A DNA stretch of 64,000 bases from an uncultured Prevotella sp. (GTDB lineage Bacteria > Bacteroidota > Bacteroidia > Bacteroidales > Bacteroidaceae): contig ONAJ01000033.1 in NCBI GenBank assembly GCA_900315775.1, forward strand, positions 1 through 64,000, in the 5' to 3' direction. Numbering within the stretch: position 1 is the stretch's first letter; the number at the start of each line of letters is the position of its first letter. The position numbers and the translations under genes were made by a program. Below are positions 26,131 to 34,423 of this stretch, one piece after another. The notes under the pieces were generated by a model that worked only from the letters and a program-made list of their open reading frames with translations, made no database searches and was not told where the DNA came from.

Positions 26131-27875
26131 AGAAACAATTACTATCAATTATTCTTGCCTTATTGCCTATGCTGGCTATGGCAGACGACAGCGGCTCGTG
26201 TGGTGATAATGTGACTTACACATTCGTATCCTCTACAGGAACCCTAACTATTCAGGGAAGTGGTGCGATGAAAGATAACAGTTCAGAGTCATCAGTTCCT
26301 TGGTATTCCTATCGTACAAATATTAAGACTGTGATAATCGAAGATGGAGTGACGAGCATTGGCGATGGTGCATTCTGGTGTTGCTCAGGTCTAACTTCTG
26401 TCACAATCCCCAATAGTGTGACGAGCATTGGCAATTGTATATTCTGGGATTGCTTAGGTCTTACCTCTATCACCATCCCCAATAGCGTGACGAGCATAGG
26501 ATATGGTGCATTCGTAGGCTGTTCAGGTCTTACCTCCGTCGAATTCCATTGTGTTCAAATTGGTTCGTGGTTCAGTGGTAATAAATCTATCAAAGAGATT
26601 GTTATAGGTAATGAGGTGACGAGCATAGGAAATCAAGCGTTCAGAGATTGCTCAGGTCTTACCTCTATCACCATCCCCAATAGCGTGACGAGCATAGGAC
26701 AATATGCGTTCTCTGGTTGCTCTGGCCTGACCTCCGTCACAATCGGCAATAGCGTGACGAGCATTGAAGGAGCTGCGTTCTATGGTTGCTCAGGTCTTAC
26801 CTCTGTTACCATCCCCAATAGCGTGACGAGCATAGGATATCAAGCGTTCTATGGTTGCTCAGGACTTACCTCCGTCACTATTGGTAACAGCGTGACGAGT
26901 ATTGGAAGTTTTGCGTTCTGTGGTTGCTCAAGTCTTACCTCTGTCACCATCGGCAACAGCGTGACGAGCATAGAAGGACGTGCGTTCGAAGGTTGCTCAA
27001 GTCTAACCTCCGTCACCATCCCCAACAGCGTGACGAGCATAGGAGAAATTGCATTCCGCGGCTGTTCAGGTCTCCAAAAAGTTATTGTACCAGATATAGC
27101 AGCTTGGTGTGGTATCAGTTTCGGTGACAATCCTCTTAACTATGCTCATCATATTTACAGCGACGAAGATACAGAGATAACAGACTTGGTTATTCCCAAT
27201 AGTGTGACGAGCATAGGAAGTGGGGCATTCCAAAATTGTTCAGGTCTTACCTCCGTCACTATACCAAATAGCGTGACGAGCATAGGAAGTGGGGCATTTC
27301 AAAATTGCTCAGGTCTCCAAAAAGTTATTGTACCCGATATAGCAGCATGGTGTGGTATTAGTTTCGGTGACAATCCTCTCTATTATGCAAACCACATTTA
27401 CAGCGACGAAAATACAGAGATAAAGGACTTGGTTATCCCCAATAGCGTGACGAGCATTGGAAGAGGAGCGTTCCGTTATTGTTCAGATCTTACCTCCGTC
27501 ACTATCGGCAATAGTGTGACGAGCATTGGGGCTTCTGCGTTCTCTGGGTGTTCAGGCCTGACATCTGTATATAGTATGATAGAGAATGTCTTCACCATCA
27601 ATTATAATACATTTGATACCAATACATATAGCAATGCTAAATTGTATGTTCCTATAGGCAAGAAAGCTGTTTATAAAGGAACAGAGCCTTGGAAACAATT
27701 CACCAACATCGAGGAGTACGACTACAGTACGGGTATTGCTGCCCAGCAGATGGGTAAGGACGTGAAGGTGGTGGATGCCTACCAGCTGAATGGTCTGAAG
27801 CGCAACGGCGTTCAGCGTGGCTTGAACATCATCCGCATGAGTGACGGAACAACTCGTAAGGTAGTGGTGAAATAA
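26127..27875 (+). CDS. BspA-like leucine-rich-repeat surface protein
   Basis: A 582-aa protein with a signal peptide (MKKQLLSIILALLPMLAMA) and about 14 LRR_5 units of 23 residues, pattern LTSVTIPNSVTSIGxxAFxGCSG. Two divergent units share a near-identical insert (LQKVIVPDIAAWCGISFGDN). The C-terminus, from STGIAAQQ to GLNIIRMSDGTTRKVVVK, resembles the type IX secretion C-terminal domain, so the protein is probably surface-attached. Relatives mediate adhesion. The repeats are nearly identical in DNA (~69-bp period), so the copy number can change by recombination. Confidence 0.88.
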   Translation: MKKQLLSIILALLPMLAMADDSGSCGDNVTYTFVSSTGTLTIQGSGAMKDNSSESSVPWYSYRTNIKTVIIEDGVTSIGDGAFWCCSGLTSVTIPNSVTSIGNCIFWDCLGLTSITIPNSVTSIGYGAFVGCSGLTSVEFHCVQIGSWFSGNKSIKEIVIGNEVTSIGNQAFRDCSGLTSITIPNSVTSIGQYAFSGCSGLTSVTIGNSVTSIEGAAFYGCSGLTSVTIPNSVTSIGYQAFYGCSGLTSVTIGNSVTSIGSFAFCGCSSLTSVTIGNSVTSIEGRAFEGCSSLTSVTIPNSVTSIGEIAFRGCSGLQKVIVPDIAAWCGISFGDNPLNYAHHIYSDEDTEITDLVIPNSVTSIGSGAFQNCSGLTSVTIPNSVTSIGSGAFQNCSGLQKVIVPDIAAWCGISFGDNPLYYANHIYSDENTEIKDLVIPNSVTSIGRGAFRYCSDLTSVTIGNSVTSIGASAFSGCSGLTSVYSMIENVFTINYNTFDTNTYSNAKLYVPIGKKAVYKGTEPWKQFTNIEEYDYSTGIAAQQMGKDVKVVDAYQLNGLKRNGVQRGLNIIRMSDGTTRKVVVK

Positions 27876-27904
27876 CAGCACATCAACATATTAATCATAT
27901 CTTC

Positions 27905-27941
27905 AATCCGCAGTACCTACAGCAAGTGCTGCGGATTTTCT
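27905..27941 (+). terminator. Rho-independent terminator after the LRR gene
   Basis: AATCCGCAG (27905-27913) pairs with CTGCGGATT (27929-27937), ending in TTT. Confidence 0.7.
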
Positions 27942-27955
27942 TTAGCGCGGGGACG

Positions 27956-28408
27956 GGTACATTTACGATGCTCGGGTTTGAGTACTCTTGGAGGCTTAGT
28001 AGGGGAAAAGGTTAAAAATATCAGTTATATCAGATATCAGTTTGATTTTCGAAGGGTATATATCCTTTACTATTACTTATAACTAATTAATAATTAATAA
28101 GTTATATATATAAATAAGAAAATAGGCACCCCTCAAAAATAAACTGATATAACTGATATCTGATATTCAAGTCAGAGTAAGTTTAATGTAAAAAGCAGTA
28201 AATCAATGAAATACGACATTTCAAAAAACGTTTCGCCCGCGATGCCAAGCCTTTAAAAGTCACAGAAAGCATCAAAATCCTGCTTATTTAGCCCTCAAAA
28301 GACATTTGAAAAGCCTTTTTTTGATGCTTTTTCCTTTACTTGGCGTAAAATATGTGCTTCTAAAAATCAACGTGTTTGTTGCGTTTTAGAGGTGTTTTGT
28401 TATGAAAG
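27956..28408 (+). repeat. ~460-bp structured non-coding element, copy 1
   Basis: Three blocks. A 5' block (about 27956-28015) and a 3' block (28181-28408) are nearly identical to copy 2 at 30375-30840. A central region differs but has the same plan. Arms built of ATATCAG/ATATCAGTT at 28020-28045 pair with AACTGATATAACTGATATC at 28142-28166 around an A/T-rich loop. The 3' block contains nested inverted repeats: GCCAAG/CTTGGC outside and AAGCATCAAAA/TTTTGATGCTT inside. No open frame spans it. It is either a structured RNA or a mobile DNA element. Confidence 0.75.
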
Positions 28409-28462
28409 TTTCGGTTGCCGTCTTGAGACTCGGGGATGTCTCCTGCCTTAAGGTTGACTATT

Positions 28463-29617
28463 TTAACCTCTTCCCGTGCCGTTACAATGCTTGCATCTTC
28501 CTGTACCGTTGCAGAAATTGCATTTTCCCGTACCGTGACATGGTCCGCATTCGTGATAATGTCCGCTTGTACTTTGTACTTTCTGTCCGTTGCAATAATT
28601 ACATTTTCCTGTTCCTCTGCAGCGTTGGCTCCCACTGCATTTCCCGCTACCAGTGCAAAAACGACATTTCTTATTAATGTGTGAAGAATTATTTTTCAGT
28701 GATGAAGGATTTGCAGTGGAACCACTGCCATAGTTGTTGCCATTATTGAAAAGACCAGAGGAGAAAGAGTACGAATTGTTATAACCAAAATTTCCCGTTT
28801 CCGTTCCCGTCTCCGTCTCTTCTGACGGAACGTTCTTTTTGTACCCTCCACCGATATATGCAATAAATTTATTATTATCCCATTCGGGATTTACGAAATC
28901 ATTAATGTCAGTAATATTACAATTGAAACTTTGAGAAATAGTTTCACCACTACTTAACTTTGAGAAAACGGCAAAATATTCACCATCTCCATACTCAATA
29001 ATAGTCATATAGTATCCTTCATTCCATTTATTTTTTGCCGAAGAGCTAAGTTCGTTGTAATTATTAGCAAAAAAATAACCTTGCGCAGAATAATCGGTTG
29101 TCTTTGACATCACAATGAGCCACTTTTCCCCTATATATGAAGCTTGAGTGATATAGTAACCTTCATCCCATTTTTCCTTTATCCAACCACTCATCTCAGA
29201 CCAAGAAGAATTAGTCCAATATGATTGTGACGTGTAATTAACTCCTTTAGACATCACAAAAAACCATTTTTGTTCATTTGATGCTACCGTTGTTAAATAG
29301 TAACCTTCATCCCATTTTTCTTTCACCCAATCCCACGGACTATTTTTGGAATAGTAATAAGTTTGACCGGTAAAACCGCAATTGCGTGTCATAGTAACGA
29401 ACCAGCCATTTAACGTGTAAGCTGCTGATGTAATATATCTATTATCATCCCAGTATTGTTTGATTTTATCGGTTTGAAGATCATTTCCGTATCCTGATGA
29501 GAACCAAGTTTGATAAGTATAAGGTAATCCTGACTGTGTAAGGATGATACTGTTGTCTTGTGCAAAAGTTAACAACGCACAAAAAGACATAATAATTAGG
29601 ATGTTAGTTTTTCTCAT
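28463..29617 (-). CDS. Exported repeat protein with C-terminal DnaJ-like Cys-rich fingers
   Basis: A 384-aa protein with a signal peptide (1-19, ends LTFAQ). Residues ~20-270 hold about five repeats of ~40 residues with the pattern VKEKWDEGYYITxxxxxxxKWxxVMSK, ending WxxxxYxxQxY; this resembles the repeat domain named DUF7477 (tentative). An Asn/Ser/Gly linker follows. Residues ~315-384 contain CxxCxGxG motifs (CRFCTGSG, CNYCNGQ, CGPCHGTG, CNFCNGTG, CKHCNGTG) as in DnaJ zinc fingers. A DnaJ finger outside the cytoplasm is unusual. Promoter box at 29653-29660. It lies between the two copies of the structured element. Function unknown. Confidence 0.75.
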   Translation of the reverse strand: MRKTNILIIMSFCALLTFAQDNSIILTQSGLPYTYQTWFSSGYGNDLQTDKIKQYWDDNRYITSAAYTLNGWFVTMTRNCGFTGQTYYYSKNSPWDWVKEKWDEGYYLTTVASNEQKWFFVMSKGVNYTSQSYWTNSSWSEMSGWIKEKWDEGYYITQASYIGEKWLIVMSKTTDYSAQGYFFANNYNELSSSAKNKWNEGYYMTIIEYGDGEYFAVFSKLSSGETISQSFNCNITDINDFVNPEWDNNKFIAYIGGGYKKNVPSEETETGTETGNFGYNNSYSFSSGLFNNGNNYGSGSTANPSSLKNNSSHINKKCRFCTGSGKCSGSQRCRGTGKCNYCNGQKVQSTSGHYHECGPCHGTGKCNFCNGTGRCKHCNGTGRG

Positions 29618-29652
29618 AGTTATAAAGTAAGATGTTGTTATGAATTTCTGTA

Positions 29653-29660
29653 CAAAGATA
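29653..29660 (-). promoter_or_regulatory. -7 promoter box of the Cys-finger protein gene
   Basis: TATCTTTG on the minus strand, 35 nt before the ATG at 29617. Confidence 0.55.
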
Positions 29661-29713
29661 CGCAGTTTTTTTATTATTATGAAATTAATTTGGCAGAAAC
29701 AACAAAACTTTCT

Positions 29714-29733
29714 AATTATTTCTTGCTACAAAC
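29714..29733 (+). repeat. 20-bp direct repeat, left copy, flanking the toxin-antitoxin module
   Basis: The core TTTCTTGCTACAAAC is shared with 30350-30369; over 20 bp there is one mismatch. It sits just before the promoter of the antitoxin gene. Confidence 0.75.
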
Positions 29734-29757
29734 CTTGTGTAATTCAAAAGAAATATC

Positions 29758-29766
29758 TATTTTTGC
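29758..29766 (+). promoter_or_regulatory. -7 promoter box of the toxin-antitoxin operon
   Basis: TATTTTTGC, 54 nt before the antitoxin ATG, in the same 16-nt context as the LRR-gene promoter at 25788. Confidence 0.65.
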
Positions 29767-29820
29767 AGCAAGGAACAAAAGAATAGTTGTCCACAGAATA
29801 ATATAAAAAGAGTAAGAATT

Positions 29821-30078
29821 ATGGCATCAATGACATTACCACAGACATCTCAAATGATTGTGACGCTGGAGTCGGACGCCGTAGTGGCTGACATCCGCAA
29901 GGCACTGAAAATGATACGAGGCATATCATCGGTGCGTACCGTCACTCTCAATGATGACAACACCATCACACCCGCCATTCGCCGCTCTATCAATAAGGCT
30001 CGTCGTGAATATGCCAAGGGTGAAACCATCAAGTGCAGCACCCCAGAGGAAATGCAGCGATATTTCAACAGCTTATGA
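29821..30078 (+). CDS. Antitoxin of a YoeB/Txe-type toxin-antitoxin system
   Basis: An 85-aa protein upstream of and overlapping the toxin gene. The N-terminal part (QMIVTLESDAVVADIRKALKMI) would form the dimer or DNA-binding portion. The C-terminal part, rich in Arg/Lys and ending EEMQRYFNSL, is the likely toxin-wrapping tail. Sequence class is not certain (RelB or Phd-like). It presumably represses its own promoter with the toxin. Confidence 0.75.
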   Translation: MASMTLPQTSQMIVTLESDAVVADIRKALKMIRGISSVRTVTLNDDNTITPAIRRSINKARREYAKGETIKCSTPEEMQRYFNSL

Positions 30079-30350
30079 TTTACACGATTGAGTATTCCAA
30101 GGATGCCGACCGGACGTTGCGCAAGTGGAAGAAGTCTAACCCTCAGCTCTTCAAGAAGGCAACGAAGATTCTGATGGACATCATGCAACATCCCCGCACA
30201 GGCTTGGGTCACCCCGAAGCGCTTGTAGGTGGAAACGATGTGACCTATTCGCGCCACATTACGGCCCATGACCGTATCATCTACGACATCTATGACGACC
30301 GTATCACGGTGCTTGTAGTTCAAGCCGAGGAACATTACAACGACAAATAA
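30075..30350 (+). CDS. YoeB/Txe-family mRNA interferase toxin
   Basis: A 91-aa protein starting MIYTIEYSKDADRTLRKW. The family core is clear: GHPEALVGGNDVTYSRHITAHDRIIYDIYDD, and the terminal EEHYNDK carries the His-Tyr pair of YoeB-type RNases. It cleaves mRNA at the ribosome in characterised relatives. The ATG overlaps the antitoxin stop by 4 bp (ATGA); an earlier in-frame start at 30033 would run inside the antitoxin gene and was rejected. Confidence 0.88.
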   Translation: MIYTIEYSKDADRTLRKWKKSNPQLFKKATKILMDIMQHPRTGLGHPEALVGGNDVTYSRHITAHDRIIYDIYDDRITVLVVQAEEHYNDK

Positions 30351-30369
30351 TTTTTTCTTGCTACAAACA
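30350..30369 (+). repeat. 20-bp direct repeat, right copy, flanking the toxin-antitoxin module
   Basis: It matches 29714-29733 with one mismatch. It begins on the last base of the toxin stop codon and ends 5 bp before copy 2 of the structured element. Confidence 0.75.
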
Positions 30370-30374
30370 TCTCT

Positions 30375-30840
30375 GGTACATTTACGAGGGCTCAAGTTTG
30401 AGTACTCTTGGAGGCTTAGTAAGGGAAAAGGTGAATGAGTGATAATAGTCAATGACAATTACAGTTATGACAGTTATTTTAAAGGAGGGTGTAAGTCCTT
30501 CTATAGAATACTTAACTAATTAATAATTAGATATTTATATATATAATAGTGTATTGTCATACCCTCAAAAAATAAACTGTCATTATTGTAATTGTCATTA
30601 CTGACCAGTATTGTTTAATGTAAAAAGCAGTAAATCAATGAAATACAACATTTCAAAAAACGTTTCGTCCGCGATGCCAAGCCTTTAAAAGTCACAGAAA
30701 GCATCAAAATTCTGCTTATTTAGCCCTCAAAAGACATTTGAAAAGCTTTGTTTTGATGTTTTTTCCTTTACTTGGCGTAAAATATGTGCTTCAAAAAAAT
30801 GACGTGTTTGTTGCGTTTTAGAGGTGTCTTGTTATGAAAG
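30375..30840 (+). repeat. ~460-bp structured non-coding element, copy 2
   Basis: Same orientation and block order as copy 1. The 3' block (30613-30840) differs from copy 1 at about a dozen positions in 228. The central arms have a different sequence (ATGACAATTACA near 30452 and its complement near 30591) but still pair, extended by GAGGGTGT with ATACCCTC. The inner stem of the 3' block is kept by a G-U wobble where copy 1 has a G-C pair. No gene is seen inside. Confidence 0.75.
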
Positions 30841-30881
30841 CGAGGTAAAATGTCGTAGAAGTGAGTAGTATTGTCATAAAA

Positions 30882-30945
30882 AACGAGGACCGTTCTCGTT
30901 TGTGACGAGGCTGGCTCTCGTTTGAGACTCGTTTGAGACGAGGCT
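30882..30945. repeat. Cluster of small CTCGTTT/ACGAG hairpins
   Basis: AACGAG (30882) pairs with CTCGTT (30895). ACGAG (30905) pairs with CTCGT (30917). CTCGTTTGAGACGAG (30929-30943) is a near-palindrome. Together they form a run of potential stem-loops in the gene-free stretch between the element and dxs; no T run marks a terminator. Confidence 0.4.
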
Positions 30946-30954
30946 TCGGCTCCG

Positions 30955-31188
30955 CTTATTTGATAAATTTTTCACGTTCGAGAAAATAAATACATTCATT
31001 TTCTTCTCACTTAATCAAAATTTTCGTAACTTTAAATAAGTTACTTGCGCTCGAATGTAAAAATAAATAGATAATTTATTTTGTACTTTCCTCGCTTATT
31101 CGTAACTTTAAATAAGATACTTACGCTCGAGAAAACAAAGAAAAATAAACTTTTCTTTGGTTTTCTTCTCGCTTATTTGTAACTTTGC
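30955..31188 (+). repeat. Three tandem ~76-bp hairpin units carrying promoter-like boxes
   Basis: Units end in CGTAACTTT at 31025, CGTAACTTT at 31101 and TGTAACTTTGC at 31178, a pitch of 76-77 bp. Each unit has a left arm near TACTTACGCTCGAGAAAA and a right arm TTTTCTTCTCGCTTATT that pair around an A/T-rich loop. The last unit ends in TAACTTTGC (31180-31188), the probable dxs promoter. Together with the hairpins before it, it fills the 365-bp gap upstream of dxs; no gene is seen there. Confidence 0.65.
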
Positions 31189-31205
31189 AATTAAAATAAT
31201 AAAAA

Positions 31206-33071
31206 GTGGAAGAGAAGAAGTTAAGTTTACTCGAGAAGATAAACACTCCTGAGGACCTCAGAAAGCTGTCTGTTGACCAGTTGCCACAGGTGTGTGACGA
31301 GTTGCGACAAGATATTGTACAAGAGCTATCAGTTAACCCGGGACACCTTGCATCGAGTCTTGGAGTTATAGAGCTTACCGTTGCCCTACACTATGTGTTT
31401 GACACGCCTAACGACCGTATCGTGTGGGATGTAGGACACCAGGCTTACGGTCATAAGATTCTTACCGGAAGAAGAGAAAAGTTTTCTACTAACAGAAAGC
31501 TACACGGACTGAAACCGTTCCCCTCACCCCTGGAGAGCGAATACGACTCATTCACGTGCGGACATGCTTCGAACAGCATCTCTGCAGCACTCGGAATGGC
31601 GGTGGCTGCCAACGGAAGCGACAGGAAGGTGGTTGCTGTAATCGGTGACGGAGCAATGTCGGGAGGTCTCGCCTTCGAAGGTCTTAACAACGTTTCATCA
31701 TCGCCCAACGACCTGCTGATAATCCTTAACGACAACAACATGTCGATAGACCACTCGGTGGGCGGAATGAAGCAGTATCTGTTGAACCTCAACACCAACG
31801 AGACGTACAACCGCGTAAGGTTCAAGGCATCGCAATGGCTGTATAAAGTAGGCATTCTTGACGACAACAAGAAGAAAGGACTCATCCGTCTCAGTAATGC
31901 TGTTAAGAGCGCCATAAGCAACCAGCAGAACATCTTCGACGGAATGAATATCCGCTACTTCGGACCGTTCAATGGTCACGATATAAAAGAGGTGGTGCGA
32001 CTGTTGAGACAGTTGAAAGACATGAAAGGTCCAAAACTGCTTCACCTGCATACCAAGAAAGGTCACGGATATGCGCCGGCGGAAAATGCCGCTACGATAT
32101 GGCACGCTCCCGGAAAGTTCAATCCCGAAACGGGCAAACGCATAGAGAGCGACGAAAAGAACAGACCTCCAAAGTTCCAGGACGTCTTTGGCAAGACACT
32201 ACTCGAACTGGCTGAGAAGAATCCGAAAATAGTGGGCGTAACACCCGCTATGCCTACAGGTTGTTCTATGAATATAATGATGAGTAAGATGCCCGAAAGG
32301 ACTTTCGACGTTGGTATTGCCGAAGGTCACGCCGTAACATTCTCGGCAGGTATGGCGAAGGATGGTTTAATACCGTTCTGTAATATCTACAGCGCCTTTG
32401 CCCAACGTGCTTACGACAACATCATTCACGATGCTGCAATACTGAACCTCCCTGTTATACTCTGTCTGGACCGTGCCGGACTGGTAGGCGAAGACGGAGC
32501 AACCCACCACGGAGTATTCGACCTTGCAGCCCTGCGTCCTATTCCTAATCTTACCATAGCGTCGCCTCTCAACGAGCACGAGTTGCGTCGTATGATGTAC
32601 ACAGCACAGAAGGACGGAATGGGAACATTCGTTATAAGATACCCTCGCGGCAGAGGAAGCATCGTTGACTGGTGCTGTCCGCTGGAAGAGATACCTGTCG
32701 GAAAGGGACGGAAACTTCGTGACGGCAAAGATGTAGCCATAATCACATTAGGTCCCGTAGGCAACGAGGCTCTAAAGACAGAAGGCGCTGCCGTTTACGA
32801 CCTGCGATTCCTGAAGCCACTCGACGAAGACCTCCTACGCGAGGTTGCCGAGAACTTCGACAAAATAATAACTGTTGAAGACGGAACAATAGCAGGCGGT
32901 ATGGGAAGTGCTGTGCTCGAGTGGATGAACGACCACGGATACCACCCACAGATAACACGTCTTGGAGTGCCCGACGAGTTCATTGAACAAGGAACCGTCG
33001 AAGAGCTCCACCACATAGTAGGAATAGACTGTGAGAGAATAGCTCAAGAGATTAAAAACCTTACAAAATGA
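31206..33071 (+). CDS. dxs: 1-deoxy-D-xylulose-5-phosphate synthase
   Basis: A 621-aa thiamine-diphosphate enzyme condensing pyruvate and glyceraldehyde 3-phosphate, the first step of the MEP isoprenoid pathway. Visible are [15 protein letters not shown], the ThDP motif [16 protein letters not shown] with [11 protein letters not shown], and the transketolase pyrimidine domain with [21 protein letters not shown]. Length is normal. The start is GTG at 31206; no in-frame ATG lies nearby. The stop overlaps the trkA start by 4 bp, an odd but clear coupling of isoprenoid and potassium genes. Confidence 0.96.
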   Translation: MEEKKLSLLEKINTPEDLRKLSVDQLPQVCDELRQDIVQELSVNPGHLASSLGVIELTVALHYVFDTPNDRIVWDVGHQAYGHKILTGRREKFSTNRKLHGLKPFPSPLESEYDSFTCGHASNSISAALGMAVAANGSDRKVVAVIGDGAMSGGLAFEGLNNVSSSPNDLLIILNDNNMSIDHSVGGMKQYLLNLNTNETYNRVRFKASQWLYKVGILDDNKKKGLIRLSNAVKSAISNQQNIFDGMNIRYFGPFNGHDIKEVVRLLRQLKDMKGPKLLHLHTKKGHGYAPAENAATIWHAPGKFNPETGKRIESDEKNRPPKFQDVFGKTLLELAEKNPKIVGVTPAMPTGCSMNIMMSKMPERTFDVGIAEGHAVTFSAGMAKDGLIPFCNIYSAFAQRAYDNIIHDAAILNLPVILCLDRAGLVGEDGATHHGVFDLAALRPIPNLTIASPLNEHELRRMMYTAQKDGMGTFVIRYPRGRGSIVDWCCPLEEIPVGKGRKLRDGKDVAIITLGPVGNEALKTEGAAVYDLRFLKPLDEDLLREVAENFDKIITVEDGTIAGGMGSAVLEWMNDHGYHPQITRLGVPDEFIEQGTVEELHHIVGIDCERIAQEIKNLTK

Positions 33072-34411
33072 AGATAATCATTGCTGGCGCTTATGCCATA
33101 GGAACTCACTTGGCGAAGTTGCTTTCGCGCAACGACCAGGACACTGTTCTCATCGATGAAGACGAAGAACGTCTTGCCAGTATCAGCGGCGACTATGACC
33201 TGATGACGGTCAACGCTTCGCCAACGAGTATCGACGCCCTCAAGGATGCGGGCATCGCTGATGCCGACCTCTTCATTGCCGTCACACTTGACGAGAGCAC
33301 CAACCTCATAAGTTGCGTAATGGCAAAACAACTGGGTGCCAAAAGTACCGTAGCGAAGGTCGATAAGTACGAATATCTCGACGACAAGGAACTGTCCTTC
33401 TTCGAGAAGATGGGAATCACGGCAATAATAAACCCTGAAGACCTGTCGGCTCACGAGATAGCAAACGGTCTGCGAATGTCGTGGGTGCGTCAGCGTTGGG
33501 ACGTCCTCGACGGCACACTCGTAATGTTAGGCATCAAAATGCGTCAGACAAGTGAGATTCTCGGACAACCGCTGAAAGACCTCTGCAAACCGGAGACTCC
33601 CTACCACGTGGTTGCCATAAAACGTGGCGACGAGACCATCATACCACGAGGCGACGACACTCTGCAACTGTACGACCTCGTTTACTTCATCACCACGCGC
33701 ACGTACATTCCTTATATACGCAAGATTGTAGGAAAAGAGCACTATGCCGACGTAAAGAACGTAATGGTTATGGGTGGCGGAGCTACAGCGGTACGCACTA
33801 CGGAGCTAATTCCGGAATACATGAATTGTAAAATCATTGAGAAAAGCGAGGAACGCTGTGTTGAACTCAATGACCTTGTAGATACTGGTCGCGTAATGGT
33901 TATCAACGGTGACGGTCGTGACGTCCAACTCCTTATGGAAGAGGGCATCAAGAGCACCCAGGCATTTGTAGCCCTTACGCCAAACACCGAGACCAACATC
34001 CTTGCCTGTCTTACAGCAAAGCGTCTTGGAGTTCGAAAGACTGTCGCTATGGTGGAGAACCTTGACTACGTTAATATGGCAGAAAGTCTTGACATCGGTA
34101 CTATTGTCAACAAAAAGGCGCTGGCTGCAAGCAATATCTACCAGATGACTCTCGATGCCGACGTGACAAACATCAGATTCCTCATGTCTGCCAATGCCGA
34201 CGTTGCCGAGTTCACAGCCCAGCAAGGCTCTCTTGTAACAAAGAAGAAGGTCTTCGAACTGAAACTCCCTCAGGGTGCTACCATTGGAGGTCTTGTGCGC
34301 AACGACGAAGGACAACTGGTAAACGGAAACACGCAGATTGAGCCAGGCGACATCGTAGCAGTATTCTCACACGGAATAAGCATGTCTAAAATAGAGAAAT
34401 TCTTCCAGTAG
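33068..34411 (+). CDS. trkA: Trk potassium uptake regulatory subunit TrkA
   Basis: A 447-aa cytoplasmic gating protein with two RCK (NAD-binding) plus TrkA-C units. Nucleotide loops are [10 protein letters not shown] near residue 7 and [12 protein letters not shown] near 238; the acidic strand end IDEDEERL follows the first. The duplicated domain order is the standard ~450-aa TrkA. It overlaps dxs by 4 bp and precedes trkH by 12 nt. Confidence 0.94.
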   Translation: MKIIIAGAYAIGTHLAKLLSRNDQDTVLIDEDEERLASISGDYDLMTVNASPTSIDALKDAGIADADLFIAVTLDESTNLISCVMAKQLGAKSTVAKVDKYEYLDDKELSFFEKMGITAIINPEDLSAHEIANGLRMSWVRQRWDVLDGTLVMLGIKMRQTSEILGQPLKDLCKPETPYHVVAIKRGDETIIPRGDDTLQLYDLVYFITTRTYIPYIRKIVGKEHYADVKNVMVMGGGATAVRTTELIPEYMNCKIIEKSEERCVELNDLVDTGRVMVINGDGRDVQLLMEEGIKSTQAFVALTPNTETNILACLTAKRLGVRKTVAMVENLDYVNMAESLDIGTIVNKKALAASNIYQMTLDADVTNIRFLMSANADVAEFTAQQGSLVTKKKVFELKLPQGATIGGLVRNDEGQLVNGNTQIEPGDIVAVFSHGISMSKIEKFFQ

Positions 34412-34423
34412 TATAATCATAAT

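Noticed and set aside
26330-27560. Regular repeats resembling a CRISPR array
   Set aside because: They are in-frame LRR codons of one long protein with a 69-bp unit and no unique spacers.
28360-28635. 91-aa minus-strand frame overlapping the Cys-finger gene
   Set aside because: It overlaps the Cys-finger coding region in another frame and runs into the conserved non-coding element; no start context or family.
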